Origin: JACJWR01 sp964474045 | Lineage (GTDB): Bacteria > Actinomycetota > Actinomycetes > S36-B12 > UBA10799 | DNA: 64,000 bases | Reading direction: 5' to 3' | Assembly (NCBI GenBank): GCA_964474045.1 | Contig: CAYYRC010000012.1 | Location: forward strand, 1-64,000 | Part shown: positions 1 through 10,863 of the stretch, piece by piece | Layout of the letters: the number at the start of each line of letters is the position of its first letter | Position numbering within the stretch: the first letter of the stretch is position 1 | Translations under genes and position numbers: made by a program | The notes under the pieces: generated by a model | What the model saw: the letters and a program-made list of their open reading frames with translations, nothing else | Databases searched by the model: none | Told to the model about the DNA's origin: nothing

Positions 1-1
1 C

Positions 2-679
2 CGGCTGGACTCGGGCTTCGAGGCCGGCGACGTCATCGGCGGCAACTTCGACTCCCTGCTGGCCAAGCTGATCGTCACGGGCAACACCCGCGAGCACGCC
101 CTGGAGCGCGCCCGCCGCGCGCTCGACGAGTTCGAGATCGACGGCATGCCCACGGCGCTGACGTTCCACCGCGTCGTCGTGCGCGACCCCGCCTTCGCCC
201 CCGAGGGCGACGACCCTTTCACCGTGTACACCTCTTGGATCGAGACCGACTTCGACAACCAGATCCCCGCCTATGGCGGCGCTCCCGGTGAGATCGAGGA
301 GCCCGAGGACCGGCAGACCGTCACCGTCGAGGTCGGCGGCAAGCGGCTCGAGGTCACGCTGCCGGGCGGTTTCGCCGCTGCGGCCGGACCTGCGGCAGGT
401 GGGGCGGCAGGCAAGGGTCCCCGCAAGGCCGGCAAGAAGAAGGCAGGCGGCGGCGCGGCCTCCGGCGATGCGGTGACCGCGCCCATGCAGGGCACGGTGG
501 TGAAGGTGGCCGTCGAGGAGGGGCAGCAGGTAGCCGCGGGCGACCTGGTCGTCGTGCTGGAGGCCATGAAGATGGAGCAGCCGCTGACCGCGCACAAGGC
601 CGGCACGGTGGCGAACCTGACGGCAGAGGTCGGAACAACTGTTCCCACAGGTACGCCGCTGCTCGAGATCAAGGACTGA
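2..679 (+). CDS. Acyl-CoA carboxylase alpha subunit (biotin carboxylase + BCCP), 3' end
   Basis: Only the last ~225 residues are in the window; the gene begins upstream. The first part matches the C-terminal lobe of biotin carboxylase. A linker rich in Ala, Gly and Lys follows, then a biotinyl domain with the motif EAMKMEQP; the biotin-accepting lysine is codon 569-571. The fused biotin carboxylase-BCCP layout is that of actinobacterial acetyl/propionyl-CoA carboxylase alpha chains (AccA3, PccA), which work in the cytoplasm with separate carboxyltransferase beta chains. The substrate is set by the beta chain, so acetyl- and propionyl-CoA cannot be told apart here. The nearby mutase gene fits a propionyl-CoA role. 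Family call is firm; exact name is open. Confidence 0.93.
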   Translation, partial: RLDSGFEAGDVIGGNFDSLLAKLIVTGNTREHALERARRALDEFEIDGMPTALTFHRVVVRDPAFAPEGDDPFTVYTSWIETDFDNQIPAYGGAPGEIEEPEDRQTVTVEVGGKRLEVTLPGGFAAAAGPAAGGAAGKGPRKAGKKKAGGGAASGDAVTAPMQGTVVKVAVEEGQQVAAGDLVVVLEAMKMEQPLTAHKAGTVANLTAEVGTTVPTGTPLLEIKD

Positions 680-746
680 CTCCCCGGGCACCTATGATGG
701 CGCCATCGACGACATCGTCATCGATCCGCGCCGTCAGGAGACCGCA

Positions 747-2234
747 ATGGGCAGTATCCGCCGAACCACCGCCTGGGGCGTTCTCGCCGCTCTGCTCCTT
801 GGCATTCTCGTCCTGGTCGGGGGCACGGCCACGGCCACCGCTGCGGCCCCAGTAGCTGTACCCAGCACGACGTTCGAGGATGTCGGCCGGGCGCTTCGCA
901 GCGATCCGCTCTATGTGGACCCGAAATCGCAGGTCACCCTCACGCCTTCGCAGCAGCTGCAGCTCCGCACGGCCATCACCGGTGCCGGCAGCCCGCTATA
1001 CATCGCGCTCCTCCCGCAGCAGGCGCTCACCGCAGCCGGGGGGAGCCCGGACGCGGTGATCGATCGCGTCCGCCGCGCGGTCGGGTTGCCGGGCACCTAC
1101 GCGATCATGATCGGTTCGTCCAACTCCTCCTACGGGTTCCAGGCCAGATCGACCCTGGGGTCGGTGGGCCCAGTTGCCACCGCTGCCTACCAGGAGAACC
1201 TCGGCGACCCGGCCGGCACGCTGCTGCAATTCACCGACTCGGTGGCCGAGATGGCCGCCGTCGGCGAACTCTCCGGTGGCGTCACGGTTCCCGGGCCCGG
1301 CGACGGCTCGCTGTCGGACTCGACATCATCGGCCTCCTCGGCCACCAGCAGCGGCTCGGCGGTCGGCGCCCTCGCCGTGCTCGGAGGTGTCCTGCTGGTC
1401 GGCGGCGGCGCGACAGCCGGCCTGGTGGCTTATGGACGCAAGAAGAGCCGCCAGCGCAACGCCGCAGCGGTGGCGGCGGTGCGCCGCACGCTGGACGAGG
1501 ACATCACGGCGTTCGGCGAGGCGCTGGACCAACTCGAGGTCGACATGTCCGACCCGCGCCTGGGCGATGAGGGCCGCGCTGACCTGCAGGAGGCACTCGA
1601 CTCCTACGAGGGGGCCAAAGCCGCGGCCGCGGCCATGACGAGCCCGGAGCAGGCCAGCGCCGTCACCTCGGCGCTGGATGACGGGCGGTGGCGCCTCGCG
1701 TGTGTGCAGGCGCGACTTGCCGGAACTGCCCTGCCCGAGCGCCGACCACCGTGCTTTTTCGACCCGCGCCACGGGCCCAGCGTCAAGGATGTCCCGTTCG
1801 TGCCCTCGCAGGGAGCGGCGGTGCGCGACGTGCCCGCCTGCCAGGCGTGCGCCACCGCGGTGGAGACCGGCCAGATGCCGGACTACCGGGTCACGCAGTC
1901 CAGCAGCGGCACCCAGCCCTACTGGAACTCGGGAAGCGAGTACGCCGGCTACACCCAGGGCTACTACCGCAGCAACACCGACCTGATGTCCACGATCTTC
2001 ATGGCAACCATGATCGGGAGCATGTTCTCGCACTCCCACGCCTACTACCCGCAGGGCGGCTACGGCGACGGCGCGAGCTACCAGGGCGGTGACCAGGCCG
2101 GCACCGGGAGCGGCGGCGGCGGGTGGGGCGACTCGGGTGGATCCTCCGGGTCAGGAGGATGGTTCGGCGACAGCGGCGGGGGCGGCTGGGGAGACTTCGG
2201 CGGGGGCGGCGGCGACTCCGGCGGCGGCTGGTAG
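747..2234 (+). CDS. Secreted/membrane protein with Cys motif and Gly-rich tail, unknown function
   Basis: 495 residues; ATG preceded by AGGAG. A signal peptide or membrane anchor spans about residues 1-33 and is followed by a ~140-residue extracellular domain. A Ser-rich linker leads to one membrane segment (about 204-228) and a basic stop-transfer stretch (GRKKSRQR). The inside part is helical, then has a conserved-looking cysteine patch (PCFFDPRHGPS, later CQAC) that could bind metal. The last ~50 residues are almost only Gly, Trp, Ser and Asp. I recall similar uncharacterised proteins in actinobacteria but cannot name the family. The Gly-rich end overlaps the convergent next gene by 84 bases. 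Confidence 0.85.
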   Translation: MGSIRRTTAWGVLAALLLGILVLVGGTATATAAAPVAVPSTTFEDVGRALRSDPLYVDPKSQVTLTPSQQLQLRTAITGAGSPLYIALLPQQALTAAGGSPDAVIDRVRRAVGLPGTYAIMIGSSNSSYGFQARSTLGSVGPVATAAYQENLGDPAGTLLQFTDSVAEMAAVGELSGGVTVPGPGDGSLSDSTSSASSATSSGSAVGALAVLGGVLLVGGGATAGLVAYGRKKSRQRNAAAVAAVRRTLDEDITAFGEALDQLEVDMSDPRLGDEGRADLQEALDSYEGAKAAAAAMTSPEQASAVTSALDDGRWRLACVQARLAGTALPERRPPCFFDPRHGPSVKDVPFVPSQGAAVRDVPACQACATAVETGQMPDYRVTQSSSGTQPYWNSGSEYAGYTQGYYRSNTDLMSTIFMATMIGSMFSHSHAYYPQGGYGDGASYQGGDQAGTGSGGGGWGDSGGSSGSGGWFGDSGGGGWGDFGGGGGDSGGGW

Positions 2235-3743
2235 CCGGTCCGGCTCGGTGAATCGCCGCAGCACCACGCCTACCGTGAGCGCGGCCGAGATCGTGAGCAC
2301 GGGGTACAACTCCGTCAGGTAGCGCTCGTTCTCGCCATACTCGAGCAAGCCGGCCACGGTCATCCCATAGGCCATGATGGCGCCCCCGAACCACATCGTC
2401 TGTCGCTGTCGCAGTGTGAGCTTGGCACTCCCCCGCGCCCGGATCGACAGCACGACACCGAGAACCAACAGACCGAACGAGGCGGCGGGGAAGACCACCC
2501 CGAGCGGCCGGAAGACTCCGACGACGCGGCCCGTCTTCTCCAGCTGCGGCGCGGTGAGCGCGTGCTGGAAGCCAGGTTGGAACATGAGCTCGACCGAGCC
2601 GCGGTAGGTCTTCTGGCCCAGCACGACCTCGAGGAAAGCATCAGGATGATCAGCCACGACGCGCGCGGCGAGATCGTCCCAAGAGGCGGCGAGCTTGAGG
2701 CGCGGCACCGTGTTGTGCCGGAACACCTGCAGCTCTTTGCCCGCAGCATCGACGATGACGCCCTTGACGCCTTCCCGGGTGAAGTCCTCCGTGCCCTCGT
2801 CTGCATAGTCGGCCGTGCAGACCGGATAGGCGCCGGCGATCTTCTGGTTGGGCCAGAAGTCGAGCTTGGTGGCCAGTTCCCGCAGGCACGGATCCGAGCC
2901 TGCGGACGCCACGATCTGATCCTTGGTCAACGCCTTCGATGTGTACAGCCCTTTGATCAGGTTCTGCCCGGACCAGGAGCTCATCGACGTCTGGCCGAAA
3001 CTCGTCAGGTAGTGAAGCTGCACGCCGAGGATGGCGACGGCGCCGATCGCAGCAGCGGCCAGCGCGAAGCTGCGCAGCCCGCGGCCGGCAAAGAGCACAA
3101 TCACGGCCAATCCCGCCAGCGCCACGATCCATAGGAAGGAGGGCCGCGTCAGCGCCAGCGCCACCGTCGCGGCGGTCCAGACGACCAGCCCGACGCGCGG
3201 ACGCGGACCCAGCAGCGACAGCCCCCACAGACTGAGCGCGCCCAGGAATCCCACGACGATGGTCGTGTAGGGGAACATGACCGTCTGCATGGTGCTCGGC
3301 AACACCGCGAAGACCAGGCTGGCGCCCGCAGCGATAGGCATGCTCTGACCGAGGTTGCGCAGGGCGGAGGCGATGAGCAGCACCGTCGCCCAGCCGAACA
3401 GCGCGAAGATCACGGCGAGCGCGATCCTCGTCGAGCCGGGCAGGGCGATGGCGAGGGCGAAGATCGCGTTGAGGCCGGGCGGCTGGATGTGGTTTGCCGC
3501 CAGCGCCGCCGCCGGGTCGCTGGTCAGGATCTGGCCACCGAGCGACTGCAACAGGTAGTCCACGGCGGTGTCCTGGAACAGGTCCTTGCTGTAGCTCCAT
3601 GCGAACAACAGCCAGTAGGCGACCGTCCCAGGACCGTAGACCGCCGCGACCCGAAGCGCCGGGCGCAGCCTTTCCCACAACCCCGCCAGCCGCGACCGCC
3701 GTCGGTGGGAAGCGCGGCGTCGGCGATCACTCGCCCGCGACAT
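2151..3743 (-). CDS. Polytopic membrane protein, GT-C glycosyltransferase-like
   Basis: 530 residues. A basic N-terminus (residues 1-20) is followed by about ten hydrophobic segments. A long hydrophilic loop (about 250-390) lies between the first group of membrane helices and the last three. The first luminal loop carries acidic residues (KDLFQDTAVDYLL), the usual place for the metal/lipid-phosphate binding acid of GT-C enzymes. That layout suggests transfer of a sugar from a polyprenyl-phosphate donor at the membrane, but no specific substrate can be inferred. The ATG overlaps the lpdA stop by 17 bases, so it is probably co-translated with lpdA. The Ala/Pro/Glu C-terminal tail is the antisense of the Gly-rich tail of the facing gene. 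Confidence 0.72.
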   Translation of the reverse strand: MSRASDRRRRASHRRRSRLAGLWERLRPALRVAAVYGPGTVAYWLLFAWSYSKDLFQDTAVDYLLQSLGGQILTSDPAAALAANHIQPPGLNAIFALAIALPGSTRIALAVIFALFGWATVLLIASALRNLGQSMPIAAGASLVFAVLPSTMQTVMFPYTTIVVGFLGALSLWGLSLLGPRPRVGLVVWTAATVALALTRPSFLWIVALAGLAVIVLFAGRGLRSFALAAAAIGAVAILGVQLHYLTSFGQTSMSSWSGQNLIKGLYTSKALTKDQIVASAGSDPCLRELATKLDFWPNQKIAGAYPVCTADYADEGTEDFTREGVKGVIVDAAGKELQVFRHNTVPRLKLAASWDDLAARVVADHPDAFLEVVLGQKTYRGSVELMFQPGFQHALTAPQLEKTGRVVGVFRPLGVVFPAASFGLLVLGVVLSIRARGSAKLTLRQRQTMWFGGAIMAYGMTVAGLLEYGENERYLTELYPVLTISAALTVGVVLRRFTEPDRLPAAAGVAAAPAEVSPAAPAAVAEPSS

Positions 3744-5127
3744 GGAGGCGCCGCGCAGCTTCGCCGATGCTGCCCGTGAGCGAGGGATAGACGGTGAACG
3801 CGTGGGCTACCTCGTCCACGGTGAGCCGCTGCTCAACGGCGATCGCCAGGGGATAGACGAGCTCGCTGGCATGCGGCGCCACCACCACGCCGCCCACCAC
3901 GATCCGCGTGCCGCGGCGGGCGAACAGCTTGACGAACCCCTCATGGATGTCGGCCATCTTGGCCCGCGGGTTGGTCGCTAGCGGCAGCATCACCGACTCC
4001 ACGTTGATGCGGCCGGAATCAGCATCGGCCTGGGAGACGCCCACGGTTGCGATCTCCGGCGTGGTGAACACGTTGCTCGACACCGTCATCAGGTCCAAGG
4101 GCGCCACCGCGTCGCCCAGCGCGTGCCACATCGCGATGCGACCCTGCATGGCCGCCACCGACGCCAGCGCGAGCACCCCAGTGCAGTCTCCCGCGGCGTA
4201 GACGCCGCGGGCAGCCGTCCGAGACACCCGGTCCACCTCGACGTGCCCCGACGGCGAGCAGTGCACCCCGGACTCCAGCAGCCCCATCCGCTCGGTGTTC
4301 GGCACGGAGCCCACCGCCATGAGCACATGGGAGCCCTCGACCGTGCGGCCGTCGGCGAGCGTCACCACGACGCCATCGCCGACCCGCGTCGCCGCCGCAG
4401 CCCGTGACCGGCCCATAACGGCGATCCCCCGGCGCCCGAAGGCCTGTTCGATCACCGCCGCGGCGTCGGCATCCTGGCCGGGCAGCACATGGTCGCGCGA
4501 CGACACCAGCGTCACCTCCGAGCCCAGTCCGCGGTAGGCCGAGGCGAACTCGGCTCCGGTCACGCCCGAGCCCACGACGATCAGGTGCTCCGGGATCTGG
4601 GTCAGCGCGTACACCTGCTCCCACGTCAGGATGCGCTCGCCGTCGGGCACCGCCGCGGCCAGCACCCGCGGCCGCGCTCCGGTGGCGACCAGCACCACGT
4701 CGGCATCGAACAGATGCTCCCCCGACGCAGTCACGGCCAGCACCCGCGGGGGGCCGACCATCACGCCACGGCCTTCGACGATGCGCACCCCGTCGCGCTC
4801 CAGCCGCGACCGGATGTCGTCGCTCTGGGCCCGGGCGAGGCCGATGACACGGGCATTGACGGCGGAGAGCTCCAGGCTGACCTGTCGTCGATCCAGCGGT
4901 TGGCCGTCCACCAGCACGCCCAGGTCGGCGCTCTCATACGTGGCGCGCGCGGCATCTGCGACGGTCACGAGCGCCTTGCTCGGCACGCAGTCGGTCAGCA
5001 CGGCCGATCCGCCCATTCCGACATCCTCGATCAGCGTGACATCGGCCCCCAGCTGCGCCGCCACCAGCGCGGCCTCATATCCCCCAGGTCCGCCACCGAT
5101 GATTACGACTCGACTCACGGTGCCCAT
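3727..5127 (-). CDS. lpdA: LpdA-type NAD(P)H quinone dehydrogenase / flavoprotein disulfide reductase
   Basis: 466 residues. An N-terminal FAD Rossmann motif (IIGGGPGGYEAA) is followed by a central NAD(P) motif (VVGSGVTGAEFASA), a second FAD motif ending in AAGDCTG, and a dimerisation domain. The redox segment reads GGSAVLTDCVPSK: only Cys47 of the usual Cys-x4-Cys pair is present, with Ala at the first site. The C-terminal His-Glu dyad of true lipoamide dehydrogenases is also absent (TVYPSLTGSI). Both changes match mycobacterial LpdA (Rv3303c type), which reduces quinones rather than lipoamide. A GTG at codon 4 (5118) is a possible alternative start. Followed by the GT-C-like gene in an overlapping pair. 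Confidence 0.88.
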   Translation of the reverse strand: MGTVSRVVIIGGGPGGYEAALVAAQLGADVTLIEDVGMGGSAVLTDCVPSKALVTVADAARATYESADLGVLVDGQPLDRRQVSLELSAVNARVIGLARAQSDDIRSRLERDGVRIVEGRGVMVGPPRVLAVTASGEHLFDADVVLVATGARPRVLAAAVPDGERILTWEQVYALTQIPEHLIVVGSGVTGAEFASAYRGLGSEVTLVSSRDHVLPGQDADAAAVIEQAFGRRGIAVMGRSRAAAATRVGDGVVVTLADGRTVEGSHVLMAVGSVPNTERMGLLESGVHCSPSGHVEVDRVSRTAARGVYAAGDCTGVLALASVAAMQGRIAMWHALGDAVAPLDLMTVSSNVFTTPEIATVGVSQADADSGRINVESVMLPLATNPRAKMADIHEGFVKLFARRGTRIVVGGVVVAPHASELVYPLAIAVEQRLTVDEVAHAFTVYPSLTGSIGEAARRLHVAGE

Positions 5128-5197
5128 CCTGCCGCACCCCCAGATCCTCCGGGGCAGGTCGTCGGAGAAAGCCGGACGTACCGCCTATCGTGGCCTC

Positions 5198-5650
5198 ATG
5201 GCCCTCTACGCCGCCTACGGCTCCAACCTCGACCCGGCCCAGATGGCCGAGCGCGCACCCACGTCGCCAGCGCAGGGAACCGGCTGGCTGCAGGGGTGGC
5301 GGTTGACCTTCGGCGGCGAGCGCCTGAGCTGGGAGGGCGCGCTGGCGACGGTGGTGGAGGACCCCACCAGCCAGGTGTTCGTGATGCTCTACGACGTGCC
5401 GCCGTGGGACGAGGCCGCCCTGGACGAGTGGGAGGGCACCGCGCTCGGCTCCTACGTCAAGATCCGGGTGCGGGTGCAGACGCTGGAGGGCGAGCGGCTG
5501 GCCTGGCTGTATGTGCTGGACGATTACGAGGGTGGCCTGCCCTCGGCGCGCTACCTGGGCATCATCGCCGATGCCGCCGAGGCCGCCGACGCCCCCGCCG
5601 ACTACGTCCGCGCGCTACGCAACCGGCCCTGTCGCTCGGTAGGTCCGTAA
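5198..5650 (+). CDS. Gamma-glutamylcyclotransferase-like protein
   Basis: 150 residues. It opens with LYAAYGSNLDPAQM, the substrate-binding YGSNL motif of the gamma-glutamylcyclotransferase (BtrG/AIG2) fold. A glutamate in DEWEGTALGSY is a good candidate for the catalytic acid. The family releases pyroglutamate from gamma-glutamyl amines or peptides in the cytoplasm; the substrate here is unknown. The ATG is chosen because homology begins there, although the frame stays open upstream through the antisense of lpdA. It diverges from lpdA with a 70-base gap. The stop codon lies in the first copy of an 18-base tandem duplication. Confidence 0.85.
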   Translation: MALYAAYGSNLDPAQMAERAPTSPAQGTGWLQGWRLTFGGERLSWEGALATVVEDPTSQVFVMLYDVPPWDEAALDEWEGTALGSYVKIRVRVQTLEGERLAWLYVLDDYEGGLPSARYLGIIADAAEAADAPADYVRALRNRPCRSVGP

Positions 5651-5669
5651 AGCTCGGTAGGTCCGTAAA
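5634..5669. repeat. Perfect 18-bp tandem duplication at a stop codon
   Basis: Two adjacent identical copies of GCTCGGTAGGTCCGTAAA, at 5634-5651 and 5652-5669. The first copy contains the last codons and the TAA of the gamma-glutamylcyclotransferase gene. The second lies between this gene and the convergent mutase gene. An exact tandem copy suggests a recent slippage event. Confidence 0.95.
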
Positions 5670-5694
5670 GCGGCACCGCGCCCGCTGGCGGCAC

Positions 5695-7275
5695 CTACAT
5701 CAGGTCGACGGGCTGGTAGGTCCCCCAGACCGAGCGCAGCGCCCCGGCGACCTCGCCGCCGGTGGCCCGCGCCGCCAGCGCCCGCTTCATCGGGGGCAGG
5801 CAGTTGTCCGTCCCCTCGGCCGCACGCTTGAGCTCGTCCAGGGCGGCTGTGACCTCGGCGTTGTCGCGAGTGGCGCGCAGGGCGGCCAGGCGCTCGGACT
5901 GCTCGGCCTCGATCGCTGGGTTCACCCGCAGCGGCTCGTAGTGCTCCTCGGCGTCGACGGTGAACTTGTTGACGCCCACCACGATCCGCTCGCCGCTGTC
6001 GATCTCGTTGGCGATGCGGTAGGCGCTGCGCTCGATCTCGGACTTCTGGAAGCCCTGCTCGATCGCGGCCACCGCGCCGCCCATGTCAGCCACCTTAGCC
6101 ATGAGCTCGTCGGCGGCGGCCTCGAGCTCGTCGGTCAAGGACTCCACCACATAGGAGCCCGCGAAGGGGTCGATGGTCTTGGTGATGTCGGTCTCGTAGG
6201 CCAGAACCTGCTGCGTGCGCAGCGCCAGACGCGCCGCCTTCTCGGTCGGCAGCGCGATCGCCTCGTCGAACGAGTTGGTGTGCAGCGACTGCGTCCCGCC
6301 CAGCGCCGCCGCGAGTCCCTGCACCGCGACCCGCACCAGGTTGACCTCGGGCTGCTGCGCGGTCAGCTGCACGCCCGCGGTCTGGGTGTGGAAGCGCAGC
6401 ATGAGCGACTTGGGGTTCTTGGCCCCGAACTCCTCCCGCATGATCCGCGCCCACATCCGCCGGGCGGCGCGGAACTTGGCCACCTCCTCGAGCAGCGAGG
6501 TCCGCGACACGAAGAAGAACGCCAGCCGCGGCGCGAACTCGTCGACGTCCATGCCCGCGGCGATGGCCGCGCGGACGTACTCGATGCCGTCGGAGAGGGT
6601 GAAGGCGATCTCCTGCGCGGGCGTCGCGCCCGCCTCGGCCATGTGGTAGCCGGAGATCGAGATCGTGTTCCAGCGCGGCAGCTCCGCCTTGCAGTAGGCG
6701 AAGATGTCGGTGATCAATCGGAGCGACGCCGCCGGCGGGTAGATGTAGGTGCCGCGGGCGATGTACTCCTTCAGCACGTCGTTCTGGATCGTGCCGGTCA
6801 GGGCCGACCCGGGGATGCCGGACTTCTCGGCCACCAGCTGGTACATCAGCAGCAGCGTCGAGGCCGGGGCGTTGATCGTCATGGAGGTCGACACCTGATC
6901 CAGCGGGATGCCGCCGAACAGCACGCCCATGTCGTCCACCGAGTCGATGGCGACGCCCACCTTGCCCACCTCGCCGCTGGCGATGGGGTCATCGGAGTCG
7001 TAGCCCATCTGGGTCGGCAGGTCGAAGGCGACCGACAGACCGGTGGTGCCGGCGGCCAGCAGCTGCTTGTAGCGCCCGTTGGACTCGACGGCGGTGCCGA
7101 AGCCGGCGTACTGGCGCATCGTCCAGGGCCGACCCGTGTACATCGACGGGTAGACGCCGCGGGTGAACGGATACTGACCCGGCTCGCCGAGCTGCACGTC
7201 GGGATCCCAGTCGGCCAGCGCCGAGGGTCCGTAGAGCGAGTCGAACGGGAAGCCGGATTCGGTCGAGCCAGACAT
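5695..7275 (-). CDS. Methylmalonyl-CoA mutase large subunit lacking a B12 domain
   Basis: 526 residues, the length of the acyl-CoA mutase TIM-barrel domain alone. Typical conserved stretches are present: GRPWTMRQYAGFGTA, LSVAFDLPTQMGYDSDDP, SISGYHMAEAGATPAQE and TQSLHTNSFDEA. The tyrosine in SMYTGRPW and the arginine in ARGTYIYPP align, from memory of the family, with Tyr89 and Arg207 of P. shermanii mutase. That points to methylmalonyl-CoA rather than isobutyryl-CoA. The protein ends at VDLM with no cobalamin-binding domain; a separate B12 subunit is encoded at 25421-25831. With it, this enzyme would convert (R)-methylmalonyl-CoA to succinyl-CoA. It diverges from sdhC across 126 bases. Confidence 0.9.
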   Translation of the reverse strand: MSGSTESGFPFDSLYGPSALADWDPDVQLGEPGQYPFTRGVYPSMYTGRPWTMRQYAGFGTAVESNGRYKQLLAAGTTGLSVAFDLPTQMGYDSDDPIASGEVGKVGVAIDSVDDMGVLFGGIPLDQVSTSMTINAPASTLLLMYQLVAEKSGIPGSALTGTIQNDVLKEYIARGTYIYPPAASLRLITDIFAYCKAELPRWNTISISGYHMAEAGATPAQEIAFTLSDGIEYVRAAIAAGMDVDEFAPRLAFFFVSRTSLLEEVAKFRAARRMWARIMREEFGAKNPKSLMLRFHTQTAGVQLTAQQPEVNLVRVAVQGLAAALGGTQSLHTNSFDEAIALPTEKAARLALRTQQVLAYETDITKTIDPFAGSYVVESLTDELEAAADELMAKVADMGGAVAAIEQGFQKSEIERSAYRIANEIDSGERIVVGVNKFTVDAEEHYEPLRVNPAIEAEQSERLAALRATRDNAEVTAALDELKRAAEGTDNCLPPMKRALAARATGGEVAGALRSVWGTYQPVDLM

Positions 7276-7401
7276 GGCACAAGCCTAGCCGCGCCATAGT
7301 GGACCTGGGCGGCAGGCCAGTGGGGTAGGCGATACGATCGAGCCACGGGGCGTCCGCTTTGCCGCGGCGTCCGAACTCGCTCACATCCGGGAGCAACTGA
7401 C

Positions 7402-7812
7402 GTGGCATCGACAACGGCGGAGCGGACCAAGATCGGGTCCCTGTACCGCGGCGGGCAAGGCATGTGGTCGTGGGCGCTGCAGCGCATCACGGGCGTGGCG
7501 GTGTTCTTCTTCCTCCTCGTGCACGTGCTGGACACGGCGCTCGTGCGGGTGTCGCCGAACACCTATGACCTGGTCATCGCCACCTACAAGACCCCAATCG
7601 TCAACCTGCTTGAGGTAGGCCTGGTGGCGGCGGTGCTCTATCACGCGCTCAACGGCATCCGCATCATCCTGGTGGACTTCTGGGGCAAGGGCGCGCGCTA
7701 CCAGAAGAAGATGCTCTGGGTGGTCGGCTTCATCTGGGGCTTCGTGATGGTCCCCGGCGCCTACTTCATGCTCAAGCACACCATCGAGTCGCTGTTCGGG
7801 AGCGCATCATGA
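7402..7812 (+). CDS. sdhC: Succinate dehydrogenase cytochrome b subunit SdhC
   Basis: 136 residues with a GTG start. Three membrane helices are visible (about residues 30-50, 65-85 and 105-125), with histidines in the helices (VHVLD, YHALNGIR) suitable for heme b ligation and quinone binding. SRSWALQRITG-type start (here WSWALQRITGVAVFF) is characteristic of the family. It anchors the dehydrogenase in the membrane and passes electrons to quinone. The stop overlaps the sdhD start by four bases (ATGA), so the two are translationally coupled at the head of sdhCDAB. The promoter should lie in the 126 bases shared with the divergent mutase gene. Confidence 0.94.
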   Translation: MASTTAERTKIGSLYRGGQGMWSWALQRITGVAVFFFLLVHVLDTALVRVSPNTYDLVIATYKTPIVNLLEVGLVAAVLYHALNGIRIILVDFWGKGARYQKKMLWVVGFIWGFVMVPGAYFMLKHTIESLFGSAS

Positions 7813-8309
7813 GCGACACGCTGCCCGAGGCCGTGGAGCCCGTGGACCTGGACCCCAGCGACGTGGAGGACGGCGCCCTGAAGCCGGCCCGGGTGCCGCT
7901 GCCGCCGCAGGCCATCGCCCCCGCCCTGGCCAAGCCACGCAGCAAGCGCGCCGGCCGCTCCAACTTTGAGATGTATGCGTGGCTTTTCATGCGGGTGTCC
8001 GGCATCGTGCTGGTGTTCCTCGTGCTGGGCCACCTCTTGATCATGAACATCCTCGACGGCGGCGTCCAGCGGATCAACTTCGGCTTCGTCGCCGGGCGCT
8101 GGTCCTCGCCCTTCTGGCAGGTCTGGGACCTGCTGCAGCTGTGGCTGGCCATGCTGCACGGCACGAACGGCCTGCGGGTGGTCATCAACGACTACGCCGA
8201 GCGGCCCGGCACCCGGTTCTGGCTGCAGGCGATCCTCTACGTCGCCGCGGTCTTCACCGTCGTCCTCGGAACTCTGGTCATCTTCACCTTCGACCCGAAC
8301 ATCGGCTAG
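7809..8309 (+). CDS. sdhD: Succinate dehydrogenase membrane anchor SdhD
   Basis: 166 residues. A ~55-residue hydrophilic N-terminal extension (acidic, then Ala/Lys/Arg rich) precedes three membrane helices. The helix start FEMYAWLFMRVSGIVL and the histidines in LGHLLIMN and MLHGTNGLR are typical of the actinobacterial SdhD anchor. It forms the quinone site together with SdhC. It overlaps sdhC by four bases and is followed nine bases later by sdhA. Confidence 0.92.
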   Translation: MSDTLPEAVEPVDLDPSDVEDGALKPARVPLPPQAIAPALAKPRSKRAGRSNFEMYAWLFMRVSGIVLVFLVLGHLLIMNILDGGVQRINFGFVAGRWSSPFWQVWDLLQLWLAMLHGTNGLRVVINDYAERPGTRFWLQAILYVAAVFTVVLGTLVIFTFDPNIG

Positions 8310-8318
8310 GAGCCCACC

Positions 8319-10072
<1,754 letters not shown>

Positions 10073-10073
<1 letters not shown>

Positions 10074-10846
10074 TGAGCACCGAAACCGCGACCGCGACCG
10101 AGTCCTCGGCCCCACCCGCAGTGCCCGCCCCGGTGGCGTCGCCGGTGAGGTTCAAGATCATGCGCTACAACCCGGAGGTGGACGCCGCGCCGCACTGGCA
10201 GGAGTTCACCGTCGAGTGCCTGCCGACCGACCGCGTGCTGACGGTGCTGCAGAAGATCAAGGACGAGCAGGACGGCACGCTGACCTTCCGCCGCTCCTGC
10301 GCCCACGGCATCTGCGGCTCCGACGCCATGCAGATCAACGGCCGCAACCGCCTGGCCTGCAAGACGCTGGTTAAGGACCTCAACACGCGCAAGCCCATCA
10401 CGGTGGAGGCGATCAAGGGCCTGCCGCTGGAGAAGGACATGGTCGTCGACATGGAGCCGTTCTTCGCGGCCTACCGCGAGGTGCTGCCGTTCCTGGTTCC
10501 CGAGGGCCACGAGCCGACCCGTGAGCGCAAGCAGTCGGTGGCCGACCGCGAGATCTTCGATGACACCACCAAGTGCATCCTGTGCGCCTGCTGCACCACC
10601 TCATGTCCGGTGTTCTGGAACGACTCGCAGTACTTCGGCCCGCAGGCGATTGTGGGCGCCCACCGCTTCATCTTCGACTCCCGTGACGCCGCGTCGGCAC
10701 AGCGGCTGGAGATCCTGAACTCCAAGGAGGGTGTGTGGCGCTGCCGCACGACCTTCAACTGCACCGACGCCTGCCCGCGAGGCATCGAGGTGACCAAGGC
10801 GATCCAGGAGGTCAAGCAGGCGCTGATCAGGGGCGGCGGCGCCTAG
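10073..10846 (+). CDS. sdhB: Succinate dehydrogenase iron-sulfur protein SdhB
   Basis: 257 residues. The [2Fe-2S] site is CAHGICGSD...LAC, with Asp instead of the third Cys as in several bacterial SdhB proteins. The [4Fe-4S] and [3Fe-4S] ligands are in CILCACCTTSCP and FNCTDACPRGIEV. It relays electrons from SdhA to the quinone site. A ~20-residue Thr/Ala/Pro-rich extension precedes the conserved start. It ends the sdhCDAB operon and faces the convergent alkylsulfatase gene across 17 bases. Confidence 0.97.
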
Positions 10847-10863
10847 CTGTAGCCGTCAGCCCG

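Noticed and set aside
4489..7299. A plus-strand open frame of 936 codons opposite lpdA and the mutase gene
   Set aside because: It is the antisense of well-supported genes, with Arg/His/Gly-rich low-complexity translation and no domain. High GC content in third codon positions produces such frames.
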